Assembly: GCF_025264685.1 (NCBI RefSeq)
Contig: NZ_CP073721.1
Coordinates: 5,571,001-5,635,000, forward strand
Direction: 5' to 3'
Origin: Dactylosporangium roseum
GTDB lineage: Bacteria; Actinomycetota; Actinomycetes; Mycobacteriales; Micromonosporaceae
DNA length: 64,000 nucleotides
In this document: piece by piece, positions 54,695 to 63,340 of the stretch
Position numbering within the stretch: the stretch's first letter is position 1
Layout: each line of letters starts with the position of its first letter
Program-made: the position numbers and the translations under genes
Notes under the pieces: generated by a model
The model's database searches: none
What the model was told of the DNA's origin: nothing
The model's input: the letters and a program-made list of their open reading frames with translations, nothing else

Positions 54695-54769
54695 GTTGAT
54701 CTTGCAGTTGTGGTGCCCCAAAAACAGGACATCCAGGGAGTGTCTCGGCACCACAACTGCAAGATCAAC
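54695..54769. repeat. Hairpin element with perfect 23-bp arms
   Basis: The left arm 54695-54717 begins GTTGATCTTGCAGTTGTGGT and the right arm 54747-54769 is its exact reverse complement, ending CCACAACTGCAAGATCAAC. A 29-nt loop separates them. It is AT-richer than its neighbourhood. It looks like a mobile palindromic repeat (REP/MITE-like) or a terminator-type unit; it lies in a zone of broken genes just downstream of the membrane protein gene that ends at 54820. Confidence 0.75.
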
Positions 54770-54819
54770 GAGGACTGGAGCCGGTGGGTGGTGGACACCG
54801 CACTCGCGGCCAAAGGTCG

Positions 54820-55824
54820 TCAGCGGGCCGCTACGCACGCTTCCTCGCGCTGCTGCCGGTCGGTGGGCGACCCGGCTCGCCGAAGCGCGGCGATGACTAC
54901 CGCGGCGGCCGTCGCGAGGGTGAGCACCGCCACTCCCCCGAAGGCGATCAGTGTCCGCCAATCCGGATGGATCACCGACTGGCCTCGTTTCGCCTGCCAA
55001 GTGAACACCGCGAACACACCGGTGTAGCCGAGAGCGGCGACGCCGACCAGCCGGGCCCGGACCCGTTCATCGCGCAGCCAGACATGACTCGTCGCGAGTA
55101 CACCCAGGATCGCCGTGATGAGCAGCAGCACCTGGATGGCGTGCAAGCCAACGAAGTGCGGTACGCGGAGGTCGCCGCCGGTCGTGCTCCAGTTGGTGAG
55201 GGGCATTCCGTTGCCGTCGGCGTCGCCGATGCCGTGGCCACCGGTCATGGACACCGCGTGGCCGTTGGCGTCGGTCACCGTCCGGGGCGCTGCCCCAGAG
55301 CTCAACCAGAGGGCCACGATCATGCTGGCGACGGCGAGCCCGAGTCCGGCGCGCAGGGCGCGGGTCACGGCGCGGTCGCCGGTGCGTTGGAACATGACCA
55401 GGATCGCGATGATCAGGGTGGTCAGCAACAACGGCGGGACGCCGACGGCGAACAGCGTCCGCACGGTTTGAGCGACCGGCTCGTGGTTGTTGTTGAAATG
55501 GCTGACGGTGCCCTGTGCCGCAGCGTAGACGACGGCACCGACGTCCAGCAGACCGGCGACCGCGAAGACGGTGCCGAGCCACCAACCGGTACGCCTGCCC
55601 TTGCTCAGCTTGCTGAGCAGCCATGCCAGCGTCAGGCCGTACACCCCCATGGCGAAGCCGAACTTCATCGGTTTCACCCAGACTGATTCGTCCATGAGCA
55701 GGCGATCGTCGACGAACAGACCGACGGCGGAGACGAACGACAGGGTCAACATGAGCGTCGCGTTCGCTACCAGCGGGCGATGCCAGCCGCGCATCGCGCT
55801 GAGACATGTCGTAAGCATGGTCAT
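54820..55824 (-). CDS. Multi-pass membrane protein, unknown function
   Basis: 334 aa with about eight hydrophobic helices (NATLMLTLSFVSAVGLFVDD, FGFAMGVYGLTLAWLLSKLS, LGTVFAVAGLLDVGAVVYAA, VGVPPLLLTTLIIAILVMF, LGLAVASMIVALWL, GLHAIQVLLLITAILGVLA, LVGVAALGYTGVFAVFTW, LIAFGGVAVLTLATAAAVVI). A polar His/Asp/Gly loop (TDANGHAVSMTGGHGIGDAD GNG) lies between helices 5 and 6. From memory, similar proteins occur in other bacteria without an assigned role. Single gene; ends 51 bp from the hairpin element. Confidence 0.8.
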   Translation of the reverse strand: MTMLTTCLSAMRGWHRPLVANATLMLTLSFVSAVGLFVDDRLLMDESVWVKPMKFGFAMGVYGLTLAWLLSKLSKGRRTGWWLGTVFAVAGLLDVGAVVYAAAQGTVSHFNNNHEPVAQTVRTLFAVGVPPLLLTTLIIAILVMFQRTGDRAVTRALRAGLGLAVASMIVALWLSSGAAPRTVTDANGHAVSMTGGHGIGDADGNGMPLTNWSTTGGDLRVPHFVGLHAIQVLLLITAILGVLATSHVWLRDERVRARLVGVAALGYTGVFAVFTWQAKRGQSVIHPDWRTLIAFGGVAVLTLATAAAVVIAALRRAGSPTDRQQREEACVAAR

Positions 55825-56036
55825 GGGGATGCTCCATACGAGAATCAGCGGGTCGTGGCCAGGTACGGCACGACCCGCCGCCGATGACGTTGATGTCCAT
55901 CAATCTTAGCGGGTCCGCTCCGTGCAACCATCCGACATGCCCCCGAATGCGCCCGCCGGTCAACCCCCGAACGGACCCGGGGGTTAACCCCAGGGCCGGG
56001 ACCGTGGCGGGCCGCAGGCCGACCGCGCCGAGGGAT
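55825..56036. other. Intergenic region upstream of membrane protein
   Basis: Contains no ORF with a recognisable domain. The palindromic-looking GGGTTAACCCC near 55980-55990 is short and of unknown meaning. Confidence 0.35.
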
Positions 56037-56357
56037 TCACAAGGGCTCACGGCCGCCGCCGAGCGGGGACCGATCAACGACCCCGGACGCCGTCCACGCG
56101 GTCTGGCCCGACGCGGTCACCGCGCCACCCAGGCCGAGCAGGATGGGGTCGTTGACGTTGGCCAGGTCGTACACACCATCGACGTCGATGAGCAGCGTGT
56201 CGGCCAGTCGGGCGAACTCCATCAACCGGCTCAGGTCGGCGTTGAACCGGCCGAACCACGACACCTCCAGCCCGAACACCGCCCCGACCTCGCCCATGCA
56301 CATCCGGGCCACGATCTCGCGGTAACCGTCGCGTTCCGAGCCGAACCGGCCCGACAC
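56037..56357 (-). pseudogene. Serine recombinase (resolvase-domain) fragment
   Basis: ERDGYREIVARMCMGEVGAV FGLEVSWFGRFNADLSRLMEFARLADTLLIDVDGVYDLANVNDPILLGLGG is the middle of a large serine recombinase catalytic domain. The N-terminal segment with the catalytic serine is missing, the usual EVSR arginine is Trp, and the frame ends in unrelated sequence. Inactive remnant of an integrative element. Confidence 0.65.
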
Positions 56358-56531
56358 GCCCGGTCGGGCTGTTCCCGGCAGAGTCCGGGGCGGCCGAGTG
56401 CATCAGCGTGCACGGCGCCGGGTGGCCGCGTTGGAGCGACCCGCACCGATCACGCCGGATCCGCTGGTGCGCAGGTCAACGCATCCGCTGCCCAAACCGC
56501 ACCGGACGACGGTTTCCAGCGCGCCGGGCGG

Positions 56532-57059
56532 TCACCAGCACGCCTCGCGCCGGGCGGTCCGGTTGAGGTCTTCGGACGGCACCGACGCAGTGCGTGCCGG
56601 TTGCAGGTATTCCGCGTCGCTCACGTGGGATCCCCATTCGGTACCGCCGCCACCGTCAGCGCCGCCACCGTGAGTGCCGGTGCTGGTGCCGCCGGCCGCG
56701 TCACGGCCGATGCTGCCGTCACCGTCGGTCTCATACGCCGACAGCACGGCGAAGACGGACGTCGGCGCAGCGCCGTGCCAGTGCCATTCGTCGGGGTCGA
56801 CGACGATCGTGTCCCCGGCACGGACCTCGACGACCGGGCCACCGCGGCGTTGGACACGGCCCGTGCCGTACAGGACGTGCAGCACCCGGCCGTAGGGTTC
56901 GCGGTGCCAGGCCGTCCGGGCGCCGGGGCTGAACTGTGCGGTGAAGACCCGGAGCTGGGACGGCTTCACAGCAATGACGTCCATGCCGGCCCACACCACG
57001 CCGCTGTACCTGTGCGGCGCAGGTGCATGGTTCGTCCATTGGCTGTGTACAACGTCCAT
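56532..57059 (-). CDS. Cupin-domain protein
   Basis: 175 aa from ATG 57059, with GGGAGG upstream; the frame is open 34 codons more. The cupin core is visible: PGARTAWHREPYGRVLHVLY GTGRVQRRGGPVVEVRAGDT IVVDPDEWHWHGAAPTSVFA VLS, with metal-binding His residues (WHREP, WHWHG) in place. The C-terminal 60 residues are Gly-rich and polar, unusual for a small cupin. Could be a regulator-type or dioxygenase-like cupin; no substrate can be inferred. Confidence 0.8.
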   Translation of the reverse strand: MDVVHSQWTNHAPAPHRYSGVVWAGMDVIAVKPSQLRVFTAQFSPGARTAWHREPYGRVLHVLYGTGRVQRRGGPVVEVRAGDTIVVDPDEWHWHGAAPTSVFAVLSAYETDGDGSIGRDAAGGTSTGTHGGGADGGGGTEWGSHVSDAEYLQPARTASVPSEDLNRTARREACW

Positions 57060-57304
57060 AGCATGGACCTCCCTCAGAAGGATCTCGTTGTGGTGACACT
57101 GCGGAACAGATCGGGACCGCGAGCGGCCCGTGGTGGATGTGGCTGATACGGACCAGTACACGGCCTGGCCCGGGGACGCTCACCCGAGCGGTGGCTGACC
57201 AGCGCTGTGTATCGCCTGACGCCCGTCGATGGCCGAAATGAATGACCGTGGCCGATGGCCGGGGCCGCGGAGACGGCCGGCGCCGTGGGGCGCGTCTGCG
57301 CCGG

Positions 57305-58444
57305 TCAGGCGGTCGCGATCCAGGCGGCCGCGGCGGGGTCGCCCGCGGTGGCCTGCTCAGCCACCCGGATCAGGTCGTTGCGGTTCAGCGGATCGGATGT
57401 GTGCGAGATGCCGAGCACGGTGAGCTTCTTGTCCTCACCGAGGTCGACGACGAGGTACTGCAAGCTCAAGGGACGCTCCGGGACCACAAACCGTGCAGGG
57501 AGCCCGTTGACGGTCAGGCTCTCGCCGCCAGCCGGTGCGGTGGTCGTCGGGCTCAGTGACACGGAGATGCTGCGCTGGTTCGAGCCGGCCGAGTGGCCGG
57601 TCGGGGCGGTGGAGGCATCACCCGGGGCACCGTTCGCATTGCGCTGCGTGGCGGTGACCGCAGCCCGCCATGCGGTCGGTGCGTCGCCGCTGATCTCGCC
57701 GGAGGTGACGCTCCATCCGCCAGGCAGCCAAGCCAGGCGCAGTGGCACCTGTAGCTGCTTCGGATCGGGTCGGACCGATCGAGCGATCCTCAACATGTCC
57801 TGCTGGGTCAGGTGCTCGTTGTGCACGGCCAGTGAGACAACGGTGCCGGTGTCGGCACGCCACTCTACGTAGGCCTTGTCGTCGCCACCCTGCGGCCCGT
57901 GATAGTAGCCCACGATGCCGTTGATGTCGACCGAGGCGCCGGTGTTGGCCTGCGGGTCGCCGGGTGCGACGGCCTGGCGCAGGGTCAGGATGATGCCGTT
58001 GCTGCCACCCGAACCATCGGTGCCGACCGGCTCGTCGGTCCAGATGCGCCGGACGCTGAGGGCCGAGCCGGATCCGCCCGGCCCGGGTTGTGCGGTGCGG
58101 ATGCGTTCGGTGAACCCGGACGGCAGCCAGGTTGGCCGGTAGCCCAGCGCCACCGGCGGCAACGTCGAGGCTCCGGCGGGGTTGTCCTGGGACGCCGCTG
58201 ACGGCCGCCCTCCGGGCTGCAACGGCGAGGCGTCCGATCCGCTGCGGAGCCCGAGCACCGGCACGGACAGGGTCGCGGCGGCCGCAACGGCCGCGGCGAC
58301 GGTGCCGATCATCTGGTACCGACGGCGGCGGACCCGGCGAGCGACCCGCACCGGCAGCTCAGCGGCCAGCCGGTCGGGCGCGTGAGCACGCTGTGCCTGA
58401 CGTTCCTGTGCCTTACGGATCAAATCTTCGATAGGACTGGTCAT
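57305..58444 (-). CDS. Membrane-anchored protein coupled to a SigE-family sigma factor (putative anti-sigma)
   Basis: 379 aa. The N-terminal cytoplasmic 45 residues (MTSPIEDLIRKAQERQAQRA) are followed by one membrane helix (MIGTVAAAVAAAATLSVPVL) and a ~310-residue extracytoplasmic part with beta-rich segments (RFVVPERPLSLQYLVVDLGE; VSLAVHNEHLTQQDMLRIAR). Its ATG overlaps the sigma-factor stop as ATGA, the standard placement for a cognate anti-sigma or membrane partner. No zf-HC2 motif is seen, so the anti-sigma role is inferred from context. Confidence 0.75.
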   Translation of the reverse strand: MTSPIEDLIRKAQERQAQRAHAPDRLAAELPVRVARRVRRRRYQMIGTVAAAVAAAATLSVPVLGLRSGSDASPLQPGGRPSAASQDNPAGASTLPPVALGYRPTWLPSGFTERIRTAQPGPGGSGSALSVRRIWTDEPVGTDGSGGSNGIILTLRQAVAPGDPQANTGASVDINGIVGYYHGPQGGDDKAYVEWRADTGTVVSLAVHNEHLTQQDMLRIARSVRPDPKQLQVPLRLAWLPGGWSVTSGEISGDAPTAWRAAVTATQRNANGAPGDASTAPTGHSAGSNQRSISVSLSPTTTAPAGGESLTVNGLPARFVVPERPLSLQYLVVDLGEDKKLTVLGISHTSDPLNRNDLIRVAEQATAGDPAAAAWIATA

Positions 58445-59022
58445 GCCTGCTCTCCTGTCGTGACGAGATGGAGCGGAAGCGCGCCGCGGAGCGTCGCCAA
58501 CGCGCGAGCAAGATAGGTACGGACCGTGACCGGCCTGCAGCTCATAAGGTTGGCGATCTGGTCAATGGACATGTCCTCGTAGAAGCGCAGCGCGATGACT
58601 GCTCGCTGTCTGGGCGTCAGCGAGGCGATCAGCCGCAACATCGCGTCGCGCTCGTCACGCGATCCGGTCGGGTCCGGGGCCGGCGTCACCATGCTGTCCA
58701 GCGACTCACGTGCCAGCGGTATGAGTTGTGCCGCGCGGCGTCGCCGCCAGGACAGGAACTCGTTGACCACCATGCGCCTGAGATACAGTTCTGGATCGTT
58801 GAGTCGCGTGATCCGCGACCAGCGCGCTCCCGCCTTGATCAGTACGTCCTGCGTGATGTCCTCAGCCAGATCGGGGTCACAGGTCACGACCGTCGCATAG
58901 CGCACCAGCACGCCAAGCCGGGCCGCCACGAACTCTTCGAACGTCACGCCACCACGCCTTCCGGACATGTCCAACGGGTCTGCCGTAACACGCATCGAGC
59001 CCGCCACTTTGATGACAGCCAC
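58441..59022 (-). CDS. RNA polymerase ECF sigma factor, SigE family
   Basis: 193 aa. Region 2 is FEEFVAARLGVLVRYATVVT CDPDLAEDITQDVLIKAGARW with LNDPELYLRRMVVNEFLSWRRR, and region 4 is LIASLTPRQRAVIALRFYED MSIDQIANLMSCRPVTVRTYLARALATLR. This is the actinobacterial SigE-family ECF pattern, usually without a zinc anti-sigma. Co-translated with the membrane protein gene. An upstream start region open for several codons (MAVIKVAGSMRVTADPL) leaves the exact start uncertain; ATG near 58968 (MSGRRGG) would give a more typical length. Confidence 0.88.
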   Translation of the reverse strand: MAVIKVAGSMRVTADPLDMSGRRGGVTFEEFVAARLGVLVRYATVVTCDPDLAEDITQDVLIKAGARWSRITRLNDPELYLRRMVVNEFLSWRRRRAAQLIPLARESLDSMVTPAPDPTGSRDERDAMLRLIASLTPRQRAVIALRFYEDMSIDQIANLMSCRPVTVRTYLARALATLRGALPLHLVTTGEQA

Positions 59023-59297
59023 ACCAGATCAATCGCATCGGATTCCATGCGTACCGGCCGGCGTGCGGGGGCGGAACGGCCGTGACGTCACCGGATGTCG
59101 ACGGTTTCGCCGGATGTCCGCGGTGTCGGCGACGATGTGGCGCAACCGCTTCGTCACAGCACAGCCCGCCATCGTGTCGGCGGCTGACGCGCCGCGGGCT
59201 CGGCCCAGTGGGCCGTAGGTTCTAGTACGTGCGGCTGTCAGTGCATGCGGCTGATGCGATGGATGCGACGCCGGGCAACCGACCGGCTCGTCGGGCG

Positions 59298-60119
59298 TCA
59301 GCGCAGGGTGCCACGTAGCAGGGAGTGTCCGGAGTGGGCGGCGTTGCCGTCGTGGGGTTCGGCGGAGATGTCGATGATGCTGTAGTGCTCGAGGTTGAGG
59401 CCGGTGGGGACGGGGAGGTCCTGTTCGGCGCCGCCGACGAGGACGCCGAGGGCTTCCATGCGCAGGGTGGGGCCGTTGATGCTGGTGGCGTCGAGCAGCC
59501 AGGCCTCGTAGCCGCCGTCGGTCTGGGTGGGCATGCCCTGGGCGTGGATGTGTAGCCGGCGCTGGCCGTTGACGGTGCGCAGGCAGGCTGAGCCGGTGAC
59601 GCCGGGCGGGGCGCCGGGAAGTGCCTCGAGCCGGATCTGGGTGGCACCGGCGCACGGCGCGGCTTGTGGGGCTGGAGCGGGGCGGTCGGTGGCGACGAGG
59701 GTGGCGAGGACCGCGAGTGCGGCGGCGGCGCCGGCGATGAGGGCGGTCATCGCCCAGCCGGGGCTGTGGCGGCGTGCCCGGCGTTTCCGGTGTGTCCGGC
59801 GTGCCGCGACCTCGTCAGCGGCAAGCGACGGGGGGCTGAGGCGCGCCGGGGGCGGGTCGGTGTGCAGGGTGACGGCCGGTGGAGCTGACCCGCGGCCGGG
59901 GGCGGCGAGTTCGGCCTCGATGCGGTCCCACACCCGCTGCGGAGGCATCGGCAGGTCGTGCAGGGTCTGCGTGTGCCGGCCCTCACGGGCGACGTGGCGC
60001 AGCTCGTCGAGGTCGGTGCGGCACTGCTGACAGTGGTCGAGGTGGTCGGTCTCCTGCTGCGTGAGGGGTTCCTCACCGAGCGCCTGTAGGATTAGCTGAT
60101 CGGCGTCCAGGTGCGGCAA
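59298..60119 (-). CDS. Zinc-finger anti-sigma factor (zf-HC2 / anti-sigma-K type)
   Basis: 273 aa. The N-terminal zinc motif is HLDHCQQCRTDLDEL (HxxxCxxC), one membrane helix lies near residue 130 (GWAMTALIAGAAAALAVLATLVA), and the extracytoplasmic RskA-like domain contains YEAWLLDATSINGPTLRMEA and PVPTGLNLEHYSIIDISAEP. It holds the sigma factor encoded upstream inactive until a signal triggers its proteolysis. Its start lies inside the sigma gene, an unusually long 47-bp overlap. Confidence 0.87.
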   Translation of the reverse strand: MPHLDADQLILQALGEEPLTQQETDHLDHCQQCRTDLDELRHVAREGRHTQTLHDLPMPPQRVWDRIEAELAAPGRGSAPPAVTLHTDPPPARLSPPSLAADEVAARRTHRKRRARRHSPGWAMTALIAGAAAALAVLATLVATDRPAPAPQAAPCAGATQIRLEALPGAPPGVTGSACLRTVNGQRRLHIHAQGMPTQTDGGYEAWLLDATSINGPTLRMEALGVLVGGAEQDLPVPTGLNLEHYSIIDISAEPHDGNAAHSGHSLLRGTLR

Positions 60120-60708
60120 CGTCCACCTCCCATCGTTCGCGGAGCCGGGCCATGCCCCGGCGCAGATGGCTTTTCACTGTACCGAGTGGCAGGTCGGTGA
60201 CCGCCGCGATCTGGCTGTGGGTCAGGTCGTCGTAGAACGCCAGGTGCAGGACACGGCGCTGTTCGGGCGGCAGTTTGGCGAGCTCGTCGGCGAGCACGAG
60301 CCGGTCGACGACCTCGTCCGCGGGCGGCTCGGTGGCCACGGCGGGGACGCTGTGGCGAGCGGACTGGGCGGCGCGGTCGTAGCGGCCGGCGGCCCGCAGG
60401 TGGTCGACGACCTTGCGGCGGGCGATGCCGAGGAGCCATCCGAGCAGGGTGCCGCGGGCGGGGTCGAACCCGGCCCGGCCCTGCCAGGCGGCGACGAACG
60501 TGCCCTGGGTGACGTCCTCGGCGTCGGCCGTGGTGCTCAGCGTCCGGGTGGCGAGATGAAACACGGCCGGCGCGTACCGCTGGTAGACCAGACCGAGGAC
60601 GTCGTCGCCGCGTTGGAACGCGGCGGCGAGTTCGTCGGTCTCACCGGTCGGGCCACTGTCGGCGCTGCCGGTGTCCGGTTCGGCCGGGGTCACCGTTGGT
60701 GCCACCAT
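60073..60708 (-). CDS. RNA polymerase ECF sigma factor (SigK-like)
   Basis: 211 aa. Region 2 is LVYQRYAPAVFHLATRTLSTTADAEDVTQGTFVAAWQGRAGFDPARGTLLGWLLGIARRKVVDHLR, and region 4 is LAKLPPEQRRVLHLAFYDDL THSQIAAVTDLPLGTVKSHLRRGMARLRERW. GGAGG lies ten bases before the ATG. With the adjacent RskA-like anti-sigma it forms a SigK/RskA-type unit, probably an envelope or redox response. The sortase and surface-protein genes lie upstream on the same strand, possibly within its regulon. Confidence 0.9.
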   Translation of the reverse strand: MVAPTVTPAEPDTGSADSGPTGETDELAAAFQRGDDVLGLVYQRYAPAVFHLATRTLSTTADAEDVTQGTFVAAWQGRAGFDPARGTLLGWLLGIARRKVVDHLRAAGRYDRAAQSARHSVPAVATEPPADEVVDRLVLADELAKLPPEQRRVLHLAFYDDLTHSQIAAVTDLPLGTVKSHLRRGMARLRERWEVDVAAPGRRSANPTGAR

Positions 60709-60769
60709 CGCACAGCCACCTCCAGAAGGTATCGCATGAACAGCGAGGTCGTGCCGGTGCTGCCGGGCG

Positions 60770-61393
60770 TCACGCCGCCGGCTGGGCGGTGATGACGACG
60801 TTGTCGCGGTAGTGCCGGGTGCTCGCGTCGAACGGGCCTCCGCACGTGATGAGGGTGAGCCGCACGGTGCCGTCGCGGGCGAAGTACCGCTCGAGCGGGA
60901 TCTTCGCCTTGGGGTACACCTCCCGGGCGGTGACGGTGAACCGTCGGGTGCTGCCGTCGGCGCCGGTCACGGTGATCGGGTCGCCGGGGCCGAGATCGCG
61001 CAGGTGGAAGAAGGCGCCGGCCCCTTGCTCGGCGCTGTCGACGTGGCCGGCGATGACGATCGATCCCGTGGTGGCGTTCAGCGCCGGGCCCCACTTGTAC
61101 CAGCCGACGACGTCGACGCTGGGCGGGACGGCGAAGTCGCCCGTCGTGTCATCGACGCCGACCGGGTCGACCTTGACATCGAGCTTGAGCCGGTCGATGT
61201 TCAGGCCGGTCGGCGGGACGGCCGCCGCCGGTGTGGCGCTCACCTCCGGTGCCGGACCGGCCGGGCTGGCCGCGGTGGGTGGCGTGCCGGTCGGGGACGC
61301 TGGCTGCTGGGCGCAGGCGGTGACCGCCGCCGCCAGCATCGTGGCGATGCCGGCGGCGACGGCGGACCAGGCTGCGGCCCTGGTCCGTGACAT
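60770..61393 (-). CDS. Class F sortase
   Basis: 207 aa. An N-terminal membrane/signal segment (WSAVAAGIATMLAAAVTACA) is followed by a Pro/Ala/Thr-rich linker and a sortase beta-barrel: SIVIAGHVDS (catalytic His), RLTLITCGGPF with Cys184, and HYRDNVVI (catalytic Arg). The short single domain and motif spacing are those of actinobacterial class F sortases. It transpeptidates surface proteins or acts as a housekeeping enzyme. The ATG shares a base with the stop of the upstream DUF4397 gene (TGATG), so the two are translated together. Confidence 0.9.
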   Translation of the reverse strand: MSRTRAAAWSAVAAGIATMLAAAVTACAQQPASPTGTPPTAASPAGPAPEVSATPAAAVPPTGLNIDRLKLDVKVDPVGVDDTTGDFAVPPSVDVVGWYKWGPALNATTGSIVIAGHVDSAEQGAGAFFHLRDLGPGDPITVTGADGSTRRFTVTAREVYPKAKIPLERYFARDGTVRLTLITCGGPFDASTRHYRDNVVITAQPAA

Positions 61394-62223
61394 CAGGCCC
61401 GGACCCGGGACTTCCGCAGCGCGAAGCCACCGGCCAGGGCGGTCAGCAGGCCGAGGGCGCCGGCGAGGTACACCCAGGCGGCCGGGCCCTGGTCGGCGCC
61501 GCCGCCGCTGCCGGAGGGGACGCCGCCCGGGGTGCCGTGCAGGCCGGTGATGGTCTGCGTGACTACGCCGAGGGTCTTGCCTTCGGCGGAGCCGATGGCG
61601 TAGACGATCGTGGAGGTGCCCTCGGCCAAGTTGAGGTCGGCGGCGGGGATCGCCACCGTGCTCGTGCCGGCCAGGACGACGTCGGCGTTCACCGTCCCGG
61701 CGGGCAGGTCGGCCTTGGCCTCGTTGGGGTTGGTGAGGTTCTTGAACACCGGCTGCCCGCCCGCCCGCACGTCGACGGCCGGGGCCGCCGCCGTGTGCCG
61801 CACGACCAGCCGGGCCTTGCCGGGGGCCAGCTTCGACACGTCGTTGACGAACGGCCTCAGGGTCGGCTTGCCGTCGGCGGTGAGGTGCGCGACGAGGCTG
61901 AGGTTGGCGTCGGCGGGCACGGCGGCCTGGTCGACCTTGATGATTGGGCTGGTGACCGGGTCGCCGGGCTTGACGATGACGATGTCGTACTTGCCGGCCG
62001 GCAGGTCGAGCGGCCCGGCGACCTTCGACGGCTGGAAGTTGTCGAGGGTCTTCTTGCCGTTGACGTACACGTCGACCGGCTGGCCCGGGATGCCGTGCAC
62101 CACCGACACCTTGCTGGGCCCGGCGGCGTGCGCCGGCGAGGCGACCAGCAGGGTGGCCGCAGCGACGGCGCCCAGCGCCCCGGCTCCGGCGGCGACGCGG
62201 CGCAACGTCAGACGAATGCTCAT
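61393..62223 (-). CDS. DUF4397-domain cell-surface protein
   Basis: 276 aa from ATG 62223 (MSIRLTLRRVAAGAGALGAV), preceded by GGAAGGG; the frame is open 17 codons further. Signal peptide cleaved near AHA-AG. Two DUF4397 beta-sandwich repeats: VSVVHGIPGQPVDVYVNGKK TLDNFQPSKVAGPLDLPAGKYDIVIV and RLVVRHTAAAPAVDVRAGGQ PVFKNLTNPNEAKADLPAGT VNADVVLA. It ends with a Gly-rich stretch, a hydrophobic helix (VYLAGALGLLTALAGGFALR) and KSRVRA, a wall-anchor-like tail, but no LPxTG-type motif is present before the helix. It is therefore probably a membrane-anchored partner, or a sortase substrate with a non-canonical motif. Confidence 0.87.
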   Translation of the reverse strand: MSIRLTLRRVAAGAGALGAVAAATLLVASPAHAAGPSKVSVVHGIPGQPVDVYVNGKKTLDNFQPSKVAGPLDLPAGKYDIVIVKPGDPVTSPIIKVDQAAVPADANLSLVAHLTADGKPTLRPFVNDVSKLAPGKARLVVRHTAAAPAVDVRAGGQPVFKNLTNPNEAKADLPAGTVNADVVLAGTSTVAIPAADLNLAEGTSTIVYAIGSAEGKTLGVVTQTITGLHGTPGGVPSGSGGGADQGPAAWVYLAGALGLLTALAGGFALRKSRVRA

Positions 62224-62582
62224 GGTGAAGCCCTTCCACTTTCCGGACATACGAGCGGCTTGCTCTGTCGCCATGTCCTTCGCGCGCTGGAGGGCAGTGC
62301 GGATTCAGTCGGTGGAATTTGCCACGAATCGCATCCATGCGCGGGTCGTGACACGAACTGACTTCGATACGGGGCTTGACTGGTTCATCCAACCGCGTAC
62401 CAGGCGGGCGGTCCGGCCAGCGCTCCTGGACAGGACAGCGTCGGTCCCTTCCGGGATGCAGCTTTACCCGGGTTCCGCAGTCCGTGGTAACACGCGAGTC
62501 TGAATTCGTGGCTTGAGCTGCGGAAATGCCGGTAGGGCCGGGAGGTGGCGTGTCTACGCCGTCCGGCCTGTGTCGGTGGTGT
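62224..62582. other. Intergenic region upstream of DUF4397-sortase operon
   Basis: Presumably carries the operon promoter. No gene with a domain, and no repeat that I can see. ORFs on both strands here have low-information translations. Confidence 0.4.
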
Positions 62583-63029
62583 TCAACGGGGGTCGAAGGT
62601 AGTGACCCGGGCTGGCGGCTGGGCGGAAAGGGCCTGGTAGATGGCCTTCTGATCGGGGTTGAGCGGGGTCGTCTGGGTGACGGGGCCGGCCGGGCCGGCG
62701 AGGGTTACCTGGGTGATTCGCCTGAGTTGCCGTTGATGTTCGCCAGGCTTGGCCGGTGCCGCGTTCGGCGACGCGGGTCAGCAGCAGGGCCAGCCAGCAG
62801 ATGAGCACGTGCGCGCGGATGCGGTGTTCGAGGCGGTGGAAGACCGGCCGGAGCAGCAGTTGGGTCTTGAGATCGCGGAAGCCGCGTTCGGCCTCGAGGA
62901 GGTTCTTGTAGCGCAGCGCGACGTCCCCGGCGCTGATGCGCGGGTCGGAGGTGGCGATGAGGTACTTGCCGTCCAGCCGGGCCTCGGTCTTGACTTTGCT
63001 CGTGTTGATGCGCAGCCGGCCGTTGGCAA
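62583..63029 (-). mobile_element. Truncated IS transposase (IS1634/IS4-type C-terminus)
   Basis: RLRINTSKVKTEARLDGKYL IATSDPRISAGDVALRYKNL LEAERGFRDLKTQLLLRPVF HRLEHRIRAHVLICWLALLL TRVAERGTGQAW is the C-terminal catalytic part of an IS1634-type transposase, including the YxxIExxFRDLK-like segment (NLLEAERGFRDLK) with the last acidic residue. A frameshift follows; another frame continues with LRRITQVTLAGPAGPVTQTT and ends DPR at 62583. The N-terminal two thirds are absent: at about 63030 the sequence switches to an RHS remnant. Inactive. Confidence 0.75.
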
Positions 63030-63252
63030 CTACCCCTACCCCTACACCTACACCTACGACAACGCCGACAACACCACCGGTACCAGCGATGCACCGGCCG
63101 GCCAGACTTCCGACCAGTGCTTCACCTACGACTACCTGCGCCGGCTCACCCAGGCCTGGACCCCCGCGTCCGGTGTCTGCGCCGCCGCACCGACCATCGC
63201 CGGCCTCGGCGGTCCCGCACCCTACTGGCAGAGCAAGAGAACCCAGTACTAG
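63030..63252 (+). pseudogene. RHS/YD-repeat protein fragment
   Basis: YTYDNADNTTGTSDAPAGQT SDQCFTYDYLRRLTQAWTPA SGVCAAAPTIAGLGGPAPYW Q is an RHS/YD-repeat core segment typical of large actinobacterial RHS proteins; it ends in a stop at 63252. It begins with a short tandem run of TACCCC/TACACC units (63029-63055) that touches the transposase junction. No start and no toxin tip. Fragment only. Confidence 0.7.
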
Positions 63253-63340
63253 TCGCAATAGTTGACCGGAGTTGTTCGGGGCGGTGCGGGACCTGTGGAC
63301 CGCACCGCCCCGAGGTCTCGATGTCTCCTTAGGATGTGAA

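Noticed and set aside
55975-55995. GGGTTAACCCC-like short palindrome as an operator
   Set aside because: Too short and isolated between genes reading away; no supporting context.
60770-62392. 540-codon minus-strand frame covering sortase and upstream DNA
   Set aside because: Only the last 207 codons are sortase; the upstream part is the shifted frame of the DUF4397 gene and is arginine-rich noise.
63029-63055. Possible CRISPR or VNTR (TACCCC/TACACC units)
   Set aside because: Only about four short degenerate units; they encode the YxYxY run of the RHS fragment.
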